From assembly GCF_003339845.1 (NCBI RefSeq), contig NZ_PPTR01000004.1, positions 1 to 64,000 of the forward strand: a DNA stretch of 64,000 nucleotides, read 5' to 3'. The number at the start of each line of letters is the position of its first letter. The stretch's first letter is position 1. Below are positions 18,795 to 27,476 of the stretch, piece by piece. Origin of the DNA: Gordonibacter sp. 28C. GTDB lineage: Bacteria > Actinomycetota > Coriobacteriia > Coriobacteriales > Eggerthellaceae. The notes beneath the pieces are model-generated. The model searched no databases, was not told the DNA's origin, and saw nothing but the letters and a program-made list of their open reading frames with translations. The position numbers were made by a program, and so were the translations under genes.

Positions 18795-20090
18795 TCAGCG
18801 ACCGAGCGGTTCTTCCGGCTTGCGAGGGGTCCGGGGAGCGCTCCCCCGCCCCGCGCGGGCAGGGGGGTCTGCCGGCGGTCCGGCAGGCGGGCCGTCCTGC
18901 GCGCTCCCGGCGCGCTGCGGCGCTGCGGCGCGGGGCGCAGGGGCGGGCTCGTCGGGCCGCGCAGACCGCACGTCCGAGGGCGCGGCGGGCCGCGCATCCT
19001 GGGCCCTGGCCTCGTCCAGGCGCTTCGCCTGGCGCTCGGCGACGCTCATGCGGTCGCGCTTGCCGGAGGCGCGCACGGTCTTCTTCGCCTCGTGCTTGAA
19101 CGTCTTCGTCGTCTGGATGAGGATGGCCCCTATGAGGAACGGCATCCAGAACACGATGCCGCGGTACACGAGCGCGATGGACAGGCCCGCCGCGCCGGAC
19201 ACGCCGAACGACGTGAACGCCACCACGACGGCCGCCTCGACCACGCCCACGCCCTGCGGCGTGATGGATATCATGGCGAACAGGGTGGCCACCACGTAGC
19301 CGCAGATGAGGGACTCGGGCACCGTGACGCCGAAGCCCAGGCCCACGAGCGAGAAGCAGGCGAGCTCGCACAGGGAGGCCACGATGGAGCACCCGAACGT
19401 CTTGGCCGTGGCCTTCGGGTTGTGCGCGATGAGGCCGGCCGCGTCGGAGAACGAGCCCACCGCGCGCTCCACCCACGGGTCGAGCGGGGCCTTCTTGAAG
19501 CGCGCGCGGACGCGGTCCACCAGCCGCTCGACGGGCCGCAGGGCGCGCAGCACGAGCGCGGGCCGCTTGCGTCCCAGCACCAGGATGAGCACCATGACGC
19601 TCACCAGCGCGATAACCAACAGCCCCAGCAAGAACCACAGCGGCGACAGCCCCACGGTGAGCGCGAGGATGGCGAAGCCGATGAGCATGATGGTGGCGAA
19701 GCCCGAGTCGACGGTGATCTGCATGAGCAGAGCCGCGCTCGTGGCGCGCCCCGGCGCGATGCCGCGGCGCCGCGCGTCGTCCACGACGAGCGTGGTGCCC
19801 GCCAGGTTCAGCGAGGGGGCGATGGTGTTCATGAAGAACGTGCCGAACACGAGCGGCAACGTGGAGCGCGGGTCCATGCGCTCGTCCACGGCCTCGAACG
19901 CGAACGAGTAGGCGAAGCTCTGCGCGAAGTACTTGCCCAGCTGCGTGCACAAAGCCGCGATGAGCGGGATGGCCGCGCCCTTCTTCATGGTTTCGACAAG
20001 CTCGACCAGCTGGTCGCCGCGCAGCAGCACCACGGCGAGCACGATGACGATGACGAGCCCGATGAGCAGGTTGCGCACGCTGAGCTTCAC
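18795..20090 (-). CDS. LPG_synthase_TM (UPF0104) flippase-like membrane protein
   Basis: A 431-aa polytopic protein with about eight membrane helices. It is related to the N-terminal flippase half of MprF and the AglD family, which move or act with lipid-linked products. The family signature ISITPQGVGVVEA (G-x-G-x-x-E) near residue 280 and the GLSIALVYRGIVFWMPF helix are clear. The last 80 residues are a hydrophilic Pro/Ala/Arg-rich cytoplasmic tail. The start is GTG at 20090 after GGGGTGG. It is a paralogue of the gene at 21287-23020 and is separated from it by an ATP-grasp gene. Exact substrate unknown. Confidence 0.85.
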   Translation of the reverse strand: MKLSVRNLLIGLVIVIVLAVVLLRGDQLVELVETMKKGAAIPLIAALCTQLGKYFAQSFAYSFAFEAVDERMDPRSTLPLVFGTFFMNTIAPSLNLAGTTLVVDDARRRGIAPGRATSAALLMQITVDSGFATIMLIGFAILALTVGLSPLWFLLGLLVIALVSVMVLILVLGRKRPALVLRALRPVERLVDRVRARFKKAPLDPWVERAVGSFSDAAGLIAHNPKATAKTFGCSIVASLCELACFSLVGLGFGVTVPESLICGYVVATLFAMISITPQGVGVVEAAVVVAFTSFGVSGAAGLSIALVYRGIVFWMPFLIGAILIQTTKTFKHEAKKTVRASGKRDRMSVAERQAKRLDEARAQDARPAAPSDVRSARPDEPAPAPRAAAPQRAGSAQDGPPAGPPADPPARAGRGSAPRTPRKPEEPLGR

Positions 20091-20138
20091 CGGCCCACCC
20101 CGTTTCGTCCCATCGATCGAGCCCGCGCTCCCCCGCCG

Positions 20139-21290
20139 TTAGCGGAGGAACTCCCAGAGGTCGGTGCCCTGCAAGAAGCGCAGCTCGTCGGCCGTTTCGG
20201 CATCCGTCTCCAAGAACAGGAAGCCGTAGTTGCCGATGCGCTTCACGTCGAAGGGGCGCAGTTCGAGCACGTGGGAGAAGCGGGCGCGCAGCGCGTCGTA
20301 GTCGAAGCGCTCGTCGCCCGTGGCATCCGCCGGCGGGTTCAGCAGCGACATGGAATAAACCTTGTCCTCCTTGCCGGAGAACGCGGCGCCGAAATCGGGC
20401 TGGGAGCCCTCGAGGAACGCCTCGTAGGTGCGGTAGCCGTAGGCGTAGTAGCTCACGTCCGTGCCGCCGAGCCCCGCGAAGCGCAGCGGGTTGAACTCGA
20501 TGGGGCACACGTGCCCGTCGTCCACGCGCACCTCCACGTGCACGGGGAAGTTGCGCGCGCCCACGAGCGCGTTCACGCGGTCGAGCCACGTGACGAACGT
20601 TCGGGCGTTGTCGCGCACGATGGCGGCGCTCGTCACGTACATCCGGTCGCTCGTGTCCTCGGTCGAGGCGAAGTCGTGGCGCAGCACGTTCAGGATATGC
20701 GCCCGGCCCTGCTCGTCGAAGTAGGCGTCGAGGGCGTACTCGGTGCCGTCCACGTAGCCCTCCAAGATGAAGGAGCCCGAGCCGATGACGCTTTCCGGAT
20801 ACATCTCGTGCCAGCTGGAGGCGTTCTTCTGAATGTCGGCCAGAGCGCGCTCCCAGTCCTCGCGGTCCTGGATGGCGTACACGCCCACGCTGCAGAAGCC
20901 CACGGAGGGCTTGAGCACGAACGGCACGGGCAAGCGTCCGAAGTCGAGCTTGAACAGCTCGTCGATGGAGCACGTCTTGAAGAACAGGTCGGGGTCGAGC
21001 CCCGCCAGCGCGCGGCGCATGGCCGCCTTGTCCTTGAACAGGTCGATGGCTCGGGCGAGCGGCGCGTTGGCCGTGTTGTCCACGATCCACGCCAGCGCGT
21101 TCTCGGAGTTCGTGTACACGCGCTCGCCTTCGTCGATGCGCCGGGTGGCCTCGTCCTCGTCCACGAGGTTGAGGCGGCGGCCGCCCTCGGCCAGCGCGCG
21201 GCCGACGGCGTTGCCCAGCACGGGGTGCTGCGACTGCTCGAGCCAGTCGATCAGGGGTTCGGATACGTACGGCTCGTCGAGCACTATCAT
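20139..21290 (-). CDS. ATP-grasp ligase-like protein
   Basis: A 383-aa enzyme with the ATP-grasp fold, which normally joins a carboxylate to an amine or thiol with ATP. Visible elements are the nucleotide-binding PFVLKPSVGFCSVGVYAI, EGYVDGTEYALDAYF, and the metal-binding IEFNPLRFAGLGG near residue 270. The ATG at 21290 has AAGGAGG and overlaps the stop of the upstream flippase-like gene (ATGA), so the two are translationally coupled. The substrate cannot be read from sequence. The nearest annotated types are ATP-grasp_4 ligases of peptide or amino-acid modification. Its position between two flippase-like proteins suggests modification of a lipid head group or a lipid-linked molecule; this is inference. 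Confidence 0.85.
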   Translation of the reverse strand: MIVLDEPYVSEPLIDWLEQSQHPVLGNAVGRALAEGGRRLNLVDEDEATRRIDEGERVYTNSENALAWIVDNTANAPLARAIDLFKDKAAMRRALAGLDPDLFFKTCSIDELFKLDFGRLPVPFVLKPSVGFCSVGVYAIQDREDWERALADIQKNASSWHEMYPESVIGSGSFILEGYVDGTEYALDAYFDEQGRAHILNVLRHDFASTEDTSDRMYVTSAAIVRDNARTFVTWLDRVNALVGARNFPVHVEVRVDDGHVCPIEFNPLRFAGLGGTDVSYYAYGYRTYEAFLEGSQPDFGAAFSGKEDKVYSMSLLNPPADATGDERFDYDALRARFSHVLELRPFDVKRIGNYGFLFLETDAETADELRFLQGTDLWEFLR

Positions 21291-23020
21291 GACGGTTGAT
21301 CCTCCTTAGCAGATGTTTCGCCCACCAGTATACCCTCCCGCTCAACCTGCCGCATGAGCAGCGCGCCCTTTTCGGCCTGCTGTTCCCAACTTGTTTTGCG
21401 CGGTTGATCCGCCGGTTTCGCGGCGACGCGGTGCGGGCGGTCGGTTCTCAGGCTGATGCCGAAGCGCCCCTTGGTCGAAACGCCCCGCACCCCCGGCTCC
21501 TCGCCGTGCGTGTCCGCGGGGGTGCTGGAATCCGCAGCGTCGCCCTCGCCCGGCCGCGCGGCGCGGGCGGCGCGGCGCGCGGAGCGCCACCGGTCGAACC
21601 GCGCCACGTTCTCGCGGAACTCGCGCGCGATGCGGGCGGCGTCGCCCTTGAGCACCACGGGGCGGTCGAACGCCGCGCGCTTCCAGAAGAGCCACACCAC
21701 CAGCACCACGGCGGCCACGGCCACCTGCCACGTGTTCACGTAGAGGAACTCGGCGCCGGCCAGCAAGACGAGCGCGCACACGGTGAGCGCCCACGCCGTG
21801 CGGAAGCGCAGGATGAGCCCCACGGCCAGCACCACCAGAACCACGCTGCCCACGATGAGCGCCGGGCCTATGAGCAGGCCCCCTATGTTGATCCACTCGG
21901 TGAGCGCCGTGAACGGCTCGAACGTCTTGGGAATGAGGGCCAACCCCAAGTTCACCAGGCCCACCACGAGAACGAGCGTGCCCGCTATCCAGCCGATGTC
22001 CTTGTGGCGCTGCTCCTCGGTGGGATTCTTCTTGTCGGCGAAGAAGCCGGATTGGCTCAGCAGCACGGCGCCGATGCAGAACGGGATCCAGAACATGATG
22101 CCGCGGTACACGAGCGCGATAGCCGTGGCCGTGGCGAGCGAGCAGCCGTGCGCCGTGAGGATGGCCGCGATGGCCGCCTCCACCACGCCCACGCCCTGCG
22201 GCGTGGGGCTCAAGATGACCGAAATGGCCGCCACGGCGAACGCCGCCACGAGCGCGGTCACGTGCTCGAAGCCGAACGCGTAGCCGATGGCCACGAGGCA
22301 GGCCATGTTGAGGATGGCCGAGAACGAGGCATAGGCCACCGTGACCATCGTACCCTGCGGGTTCTTCGCCAGGATGCCGGCCGACGACACGAACGAGGTC
22401 GCCATCTTGCGCCCCCAGCCCGCCTTCAGATGCTTTTTCAACAGGCCGAGCAGCTTGTTCGCCAGCGCCTCCACGCCCAGAAACACGCGGAACAGGATGC
22501 GCGGCTTGCGGTAGCCCGCCACGAACAGGCTGGACAGCACGACCAGCACGGCCGCCAAGGCCAGGCCGCCTATGAGGAAGAGCGTGTTCATGGAGCCCGA
22601 AACGAGCATGGTGAGGAACCCGATGACCGAGATGACGAGGATGGCCGCGAAATAGCCGATCTGCGAGAGGATGGCCCCGCTGGTGGACTGGCCGGCGTCG
22701 CAGCCTCGGCGATGCGCGTCGTCGATGATGAACGCCACGCCCGTGGCGCCCGAGAACAGGCAGAACGTGTTGATGAACACGAGCGAGAATATGAGGATGA
22801 CGTTGTGCCAGAACCCGGTCTTGTGTCCCACGGCCTCGAAGGCCGCGTCGTAAGAGGCCGCCTGCACCAGATGCCGTGCCAACATGAGCACGCAAGCCAC
22901 GACGAGCGGCACGAGCGCGCCGGTCTGGAGCGTGGCGAGGAAGCTCGCCAGATAATCGGCGTTCGCGATGAGGAAGCACACCGCGACGATGCCGAGAACG
23001 AGCAGCAGCGCTTTCTTCAA
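21287..23020 (-). CDS. LPG_synthase_TM (UPF0104) flippase-like membrane protein, extended
   Basis: A 577-aa polytopic protein, paralogous to the gene at 18795-20090. The shared signature is ILSPTPQGVGVVEAAIAA, followed by AIALVYRGIMFWIPF. After the common eight-helix core it has four more helices (about 350-450) and a charged cytoplasmic tail of roughly 120 residues. It starts with TTG at 23020, preceded by GGAAGGG. The stop overlaps the ATP-grasp start. In MprF, a homologous domain translocates aminoacyl-phosphatidylglycerol made by its C-terminal synthetase half. Here no such half exists, and the ATP-grasp protein might fill that role. Confidence 0.85.
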   Translation of the reverse strand: MKKALLLVLGIVAVCFLIANADYLASFLATLQTGALVPLVVACVLMLARHLVQAASYDAAFEAVGHKTGFWHNVILIFSLVFINTFCLFSGATGVAFIIDDAHRRGCDAGQSTSGAILSQIGYFAAILVISVIGFLTMLVSGSMNTLFLIGGLALAAVLVVLSSLFVAGYRKPRILFRVFLGVEALANKLLGLLKKHLKAGWGRKMATSFVSSAGILAKNPQGTMVTVAYASFSAILNMACLVAIGYAFGFEHVTALVAAFAVAAISVILSPTPQGVGVVEAAIAAILTAHGCSLATATAIALVYRGIMFWIPFCIGAVLLSQSGFFADKKNPTEEQRHKDIGWIAGTLVLVVGLVNLGLALIPKTFEPFTALTEWINIGGLLIGPALIVGSVVLVVLAVGLILRFRTAWALTVCALVLLAGAEFLYVNTWQVAVAAVVLVVWLFWKRAAFDRPVVLKGDAARIAREFRENVARFDRWRSARRAARAARPGEGDAADSSTPADTHGEEPGVRGVSTKGRFGISLRTDRPHRVAAKPADQPRKTSWEQQAEKGALLMRQVEREGILVGETSAKEDQPS

Positions 23021-23164
23021 CCGAACCCTTCCCGCAAACAGTATCTAAAATAGTTAGTATAGCACGAGCCTGTGAAGACCCGGAGGGGGCAGCTCGGCCG
23101 ACGGGGCGCAGGGGTGGGCTCCGTAAGGGCGGTCGCGTTGCGCGGGGCGAAGCCCTGCGGCTGC

Positions 23165-23989
23165 CTACCGGGCGCCGTCGGCAGCCCGCCTCGCCGCGCG
23201 GTAGGCGCGGACGCGGTCGCGCAGGTTCGTCACGTCGAACAGCACGGCCGCGAGAAACGCGATGGCCAGCACCACGGTAACGGCCCCCTGCCTCGGCGCG
23301 ATGAGGAACACGAAGGGGGCTCCCACCAAGGCGATGGGCACGATGAGCCCGATGAGGCAGCTGCCCAAGCGCTTCCAAAGACCGTAGACGAGCGAAACCA
23401 CCACGTAGAAGAACAGCCCCGTGGCGGTGGTTCCCAAAAGCGCGGCCGCCACGAGCACCGCCGCCTTGACGGCCACGACGACCGCCTCGTTCTTGAGGGC
23501 GCGCGTCGCCTCGGCCAGCATCTCCCGCGGCGTCTTGCGCGGCTCGGCCGCGCGGAACGGGGCGAAGGGGTCGAAGGGGTCGCCGGCCGTTTGCGCGCCG
23601 TCCCACGACGTCCACACGTAGGTGGTCCGTCCCGGCGCGGCCTGGCCCTGGCCGAACGGCCAACCTGCGAACGGATCTTGCGCGCTTGGCCCGCCCGGGG
23701 AGGGTCGCCCTGCGGGCGCGCCGTAACCAGGGTGCGCGTAGGGGTTGTTCGCATAGGGGCGCGGATCGCGACGCGGGTCGAACTCGGGCGTCCATGAGCG
23801 GTTCAGCAGCACGTCGCGAGCCTCGTTGATGCGCTTCGTGAGCTCTTCGGCCTCGGCGCGCTCCTTCGAATCCAAGGCGAACTTGTCCGGGTGATGGGCG
23901 ACCACCAGCTTGCGATGGGCCCGCTTGACCTCGTCGTCGGCAGCCCCGTCGGAAAGCCCCAGTATGTTCAACGCTTCGGATTTCTTCAT
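23165..23989 (-). CDS. Membrane-anchored J-domain protein
   Basis: A 274-aa protein with an N-terminal J domain containing the essential HPD motif (VVAHHPDKF, near residue 30), which would stimulate an Hsp70 ATPase. A Pro/Gly/Ala-rich linker of about 90 residues follows, then about three C-terminal membrane helices (AVLVAAALLG, GLFFYVVVSLVYGL, VTVVLAIAFLAAVLF). No zinc-finger or substrate-binding domain of DnaJ is present, so it is a type III J protein acting at the membrane. ATG 23989 is chosen because the J domain begins there; the ribosome site is weak. It precedes the flippase-like genes on the same strand and may be co-transcribed with them. Confidence 0.85.
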   Translation of the reverse strand: MKKSEALNILGLSDGAADDEVKRAHRKLVVAHHPDKFALDSKERAEAEELTKRINEARDVLLNRSWTPEFDPRRDPRPYANNPYAHPGYGAPAGRPSPGGPSAQDPFAGWPFGQGQAAPGRTTYVWTSWDGAQTAGDPFDPFAPFRAAEPRKTPREMLAEATRALKNEAVVVAVKAAVLVAAALLGTTATGLFFYVVVSLVYGLWKRLGSCLIGLIVPIALVGAPFVFLIAPRQGAVTVVLAIAFLAAVLFDVTNLRDRVRAYRAARRAADGAR

Positions 23990-24300
23990 GCCTGCCACTA
24001 TACCGAAGCCCACCAGCAGCTATGCCTTTCGCCATACCACCGTCGCACCTCCGTCAAGGAACAAACACAAGCGACCGGGCTCACGGGGCGAGCACGGCCC
24101 CGGGGTGCGAAGCGTTTGCACGCCGCACGATACGCCTGCGACCCGCGCAGGCGCATCGTCTACAACGAATGCCTTCATGCGCCGCGATTCCGAACACGGC
24201 CCGCCCGTTCGCGCCGCGCGCGACGGTCCCCAGGGCAAACGCTTTCGGGACGCGACCCCCGCGCCGCACCCGCGGAACGAAAATCTTCTGAAATCGCATG

Positions 24301-24449
24301 TTTCTGCTGAAAAATCACGTTTGTGAACGATCTTTTGCGAGGATAGTGAAAAGCACGTCTTCCTCACCTGGCTTTATATTTAATGATACTTTTACATATA
24401 TATAAAATGAGTCGATGATTCGTTCACAAACGTCATTTTTTAGCAGAAA
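24301..24449. repeat. Paired inverted repeat, locus A
   Basis: A 30-nt arm at 24301-24330 (TTTCTGCTGAAAAATCACG then TTTGTGAACGA) and its reverse complement at 24420-24449 differ at two positions and are 89 bases apart. The same 30-nt sequence occurs twice, again in opposite orientations, at 58137-58166 and 58235-58264. The arms contain the quasi-palindrome GTTTGTGAAC. The enclosed sequences differ between loci. Confidence 0.9.
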
Positions 24450-24676
24450 TCCATTCTGAAACGAATTTTGCGGATTGGACGGCGATCTCGGAAGGACAAG
24501 CCTCCGACCGGCACGCGAGATGCGCGGCAGAAAAACGAATTATCCTGCGAATCGGGCGAGCACGGCATCGAGTCGTCCGAGTTGGGGCGAAAGCCCCTTC
24601 GGCGCCCGATCGCTCCTGCCGCCCGGCAGAGCAGGAGCTCGCCTTTACCGGCGCGATCGCGGAAACCCGCCTTGTC

Positions 24677-24705
24677 GGGCGGCAAGGGCAGAGCCCCTGC
24701 CGCCC
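24677..24705 (-). terminator. Hairpin downstream of purH
   Basis: GGGCGGCA (24677-24684) pairs with TGCCGCCC (24698-24705), with an inner GGGC/GCCC stem. It lies about 45 bases past the purH stop on the minus strand. There is no strong U run, so termination is only probable. Confidence 0.4.
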
Positions 24706-24749
24706 ACGACCAACGAAACGGGACTTCCGATGCGGCCCCGATCCGAGTC

Positions 24750-26324
24750 CTAGTGCCTGAAGTGGCGATGGCCGGTGAACACGAGGGCGATGCCCTGCTC
24801 GTCGGCGGCGGCGATGACCTCTTCGTCGCGGATGGAGCCGCCCGGCTCGATGACGGCCGTCACGCCGGCCTCGGCCAGCGCGTCGAGGCCGTCGCGGAAC
24901 GGGAAGAACGCGTCGGACGCCGCCACGGCGCCGCGGGCCGCCTCGCCCGCCTGCTCCACGGCGATGCGCGCGGAGTTCACGCGGTTCGGCTGGCCGCCGC
25001 CCACGCCGATGGTGGCGTGGTCCTTCGTGATGGCGATGGCGTTGGACTTGATGGACTTGCACACCTTCCACGCGAACAGCAGCTCGGCCATCTCATCCTC
25101 GGTGGGCTGGCGCTTCGTGGGCACGGTGAACGTGGCAGGGTCCTCGGCCACGGCGTCGGAGTCCTGGCACAGCAGGCCGCCCTCGACGGCGCGGTACTCC
25201 ACCTCCCCGCCGGCCGGGTTCACGCCGCCCGTGGACAGCAGGCGCGCGTTCTTCTTGGCGCTGTACATGTCAAGCGCGTCGCCCGCGAACTCGGGCGCGA
25301 TGATGGCCTCCACGAACTGCTTGTTGTCGAAGATGGCCACCACGACGTCGCTCGTCACGGGGCGGTTGAACGCCATGACGCCGCCGTAGGCGCTCACCGG
25401 GTCGCACGCGTGGGCGCGCTGGTAGGCCGCCACCAGGTCGTCGTCCTGGCACACGCCGCAGGGCGTGAGGTGCTTCACGATGACGCAGGCCGGCTCGTCG
25501 AACTCGCGCACGGCCGTCCAGGCGGCGTCGAGGTCGAGGTAGTTGTTGTACGAAAGCTCCTTGCCCTGGTGCTGCTTGGCGTGGGCCAGGCTGTGCGCGG
25601 CATGCGCGAAGTCGTCGCGGCGGTAGAACGCGGCGGACTGGTGCGGGTTCTCGCCGTAGCGCAGGTCCTGCACCTTCGACAGGCGCACGGTGCGACGGGC
25701 CGGGAACTTGGCCTCGCCCTCGCCCTCCAGCTGTCCGGCCATCCACGCGGCGATGGCGCCGTCGTAGGTGGCCGTGGTCTCGAACACGTCGAGCGCGAGC
25801 TTGGCGCGCGTGGCGCGCAGCGTGGCGCCGTCGTTGGCGCGCATCTCGGCCAGGATGGTGTCGTAGCTGTCGGGACGCGTGACCACGGCCACGCTCTCGA
25901 AGTTCTTCGCGGCGGAGCGCAGCATGGACGGGCCGCCGATGTCGATGTTCTCGATGCAGGTGCCGAAGTCGGCGCCGCCCTCCACCGTCTTCTCGAAGGC
26001 GTAGAGGTTCACCACCACCATGTCGATCATCTCGATGCCGTGCTCGGCCGCCTGGGCCATGTGGTCGGCGTTGTCGCGCTTGGCCAAGAGGCCGCCGTGC
26101 ACGCGCGGGTGCAGCGTCTTCACGCGGCCGTCCATCATCTCGGGGAACTGCGTCACGTCGTCGATGGGCGTGACGGGCACGCCGGCGTCCTTGAGGGCGC
26201 GGGCGGTGCCGCCCGTGGAGATGATCTCCGCCCCGAACTCGTCCACGAGCGCGCGGGCGAAGTCCGCCACGCCCGTCTTGTCCGTGACGGACACCAGAAC
26301 GCGCTTCACTTTCGGATTGCTCAT
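24750..26324 (-). CDS. purH: Bifunctional AICAR transformylase / IMP cyclohydrolase
   Basis: Catalyses the last two steps of IMP synthesis. The 524-aa product has an N-terminal MGS-like cyclohydrolase domain (ALVSVTDKTG-type start VLVSVTDKTGVADFARAL, STGGTARAL, DGRVKTLHPRVHGG) and a C-terminal transformylase domain (LRYGENPHQSAAFY, IVKHLTPCGV, KSNAIAITKD, GGGQPNRVNSARIA, VTAVIEPGGSIRDEEVI). The ATG at 26324 is 82 bases past the XdhC-like gene. It is the last of a minus-strand purine group purF-purM-purN-(xdhC-like)-purH. Confidence 0.97.
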   Translation of the reverse strand: MSNPKVKRVLVSVTDKTGVADFARALVDEFGAEIISTGGTARALKDAGVPVTPIDDVTQFPEMMDGRVKTLHPRVHGGLLAKRDNADHMAQAAEHGIEMIDMVVVNLYAFEKTVEGGADFGTCIENIDIGGPSMLRSAAKNFESVAVVTRPDSYDTILAEMRANDGATLRATRAKLALDVFETTATYDGAIAAWMAGQLEGEGEAKFPARRTVRLSKVQDLRYGENPHQSAAFYRRDDFAHAAHSLAHAKQHQGKELSYNNYLDLDAAWTAVREFDEPACVIVKHLTPCGVCQDDDLVAAYQRAHACDPVSAYGGVMAFNRPVTSDVVVAIFDNKQFVEAIIAPEFAGDALDMYSAKKNARLLSTGGVNPAGGEVEYRAVEGGLLCQDSDAVAEDPATFTVPTKRQPTEDEMAELLFAWKVCKSIKSNAIAITKDHATIGVGGGQPNRVNSARIAVEQAGEAARGAVAASDAFFPFRDGLDALAEAGVTAVIEPGGSIRDEEVIAAADEQGIALVFTGHRHFRH

Positions 26325-26406
26325 ATGGTCTTACATCCTCTCTCGTTGCTTTCCTGCTATGGCGAACCCGTCGATCGGCGACGGGAAACAGGCTCTGCTT
26401 ATCGGC

Positions 26407-27396
26407 TTACCTGCCGAGGCTCTTCTCGTGGCGCTCGATCGCTTCCTCACTGTAGCGCTGACGGTAGCGCACGTCCACCAACTCGGCGACGATCGCGATG
26501 GCCAGCTCGGCGGGCGTCTTCGCGCCGAACTTCAGGCCGATGGGGCGCTTGACGCGCTCCCAATCTTCCTCGGAGGCCCCGGCGGCCAGCACGAGCTCGT
26601 GCACGCGGTCGTTCTTGCCGGCGCAGCCCATCATGCCCACGTAGTGTGCGTGGTGCCCCGTGGCCCACACGCAGCCTTCGGGGTCGAACATGTGGCCGCG
26701 GGTGAGCACGCACACGTAGTCCTCCGGCGCGCATGCCACGTCGGCGAGCGCGTCGAAGTTGCCGCCCGGCAGCACGATGCGCTGGGCGCGGGGGAAGCGC
26801 GCCTCGCTCACGTACGCCTCGTCGTAGTCCACGACCGTCACGGCGAAGCCCACGTGGTCGGCGAGCGCCGCCACCTCGCTCGCGGCGTCGGACGCGCCGA
26901 GCAGCCACACGCGCACCTGGTCGAACAAGGGCGCGCTCGCCCACGTGAGGCCCTCGAACTGCTCGTTGTGCATCGAGGGGCCGCGCGTGACGTCCTTCAT
27001 CTGGAACACGTCGCGCGGCGACGGCTCGCGCGAAGCCACGATCTCCTTGGCGTCGTTGCAGAAGAACACGAGCGGCTCGCCGTCGGCGGAACCCTGCTCG
27101 CCGTACTTCTTCGTCACCTCGTTGTCGGTGTTGGCAACGGCCTCGGCCGCGTCGTAAACGATCTTGAAGCCGAGCCAGGCCAGATCGCCCTCGTCCATGG
27201 CCCGCAGCGCGCGCTCGAACGTGGGGATGTCGGCCTCCGACAAAGCGGCCGCCACCGTGTCCAGATACGACGGATCGACATGCTCGTTGCCCTCGAGCGC
27301 CTCCTCCGAGAAGCAGGGGAAGTCCTCGACCGATAGCGCGGGCGTTCGCCCTTCCCGCAGGTCGGCGACTATGGTTTGCAGCGTTTCCTTGTTCAT
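26407..27396 (-). CDS. XdhC/CoxI-family protein
   Basis: A 329-aa protein whose C-terminal half is the XdhC Rossmann domain: VWLLGASDAASEVAALADHV, VTVVDYDEAYVSEARFP, CVLTRGHMFDPEGC, YVGMMGCAGKNDRV and RPIGLKFGAKTPAELAIAIV. The usual GAGH of the nucleotide loop is GASD here. The N-terminal half carries the XdhC_CoxI-like domain in divergent form. XdhC proteins mature and insert the sulfurated molybdenum cofactor into xanthine dehydrogenase-type enzymes. No such hydroxylase is in the window. It sits inside the purine operon, between purN and purH. ATG 27396 has AAGGAG; a longer frame to 27462 runs into the palindromic repeat and is rejected. Confidence 0.85.
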   Translation of the reverse strand: MNKETLQTIVADLREGRTPALSVEDFPCFSEEALEGNEHVDPSYLDTVAAALSEADIPTFERALRAMDEGDLAWLGFKIVYDAAEAVANTDNEVTKKYGEQGSADGEPLVFFCNDAKEIVASREPSPRDVFQMKDVTRGPSMHNEQFEGLTWASAPLFDQVRVWLLGASDAASEVAALADHVGFAVTVVDYDEAYVSEARFPRAQRIVLPGGNFDALADVACAPEDYVCVLTRGHMFDPEGCVWATGHHAHYVGMMGCAGKNDRVHELVLAAGASEEDWERVKRPIGLKFGAKTPAELAIAIVAELVDVRYRQRYSEEAIERHEKSLGR

Positions 27397-27425
27397 GATG
27401 CGGGCTCCTTGCTCGAAACGGGTCG

Positions 27426-27462
27426 AAATGTCCCAAAAGGGGACTGTCCCCTTTTGGGACAC
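27426..27462. repeat. Palindromic 3'-end repeat, copy 2
   Basis: TGTCCCAAAAGGGGAC (27429-27444) faces GTCCCCTTTTGGGACA (27446-27461), a 16-bp perfect stem with a single-base centre. It begins 15 bases beyond the purN stop. It shares the core with copies at 14002 and 56183; the adjoining TAGGACA is also shared with the 56183 copy. Confidence 0.9.
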
Positions 27463-27476
27463 CCTTTTAGGACATG

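Larger units (their letters stand above)
23990..24749. other. 760-bp non-coding region
   Basis: No supportable gene. It contains the paired 30-nt inverted repeats at 24301-24330 and 24420-24449 enclosing an AT-rich stretch (24370-24410) unlike the GC-rich surroundings. Nearer purH are several GC-rich hairpins, including 24677-24705. Promoters for the J-domain gene probably lie at the left end but no clear consensus is visible. Confidence 0.6.

Noticed and set aside
27397-27462. N-terminal extension of the XdhC-like protein into the palindrome
   Set aside because: The extension is a translation of the dispersed repeat; the AAGGAG-preceded ATG at 27396 is the better start.
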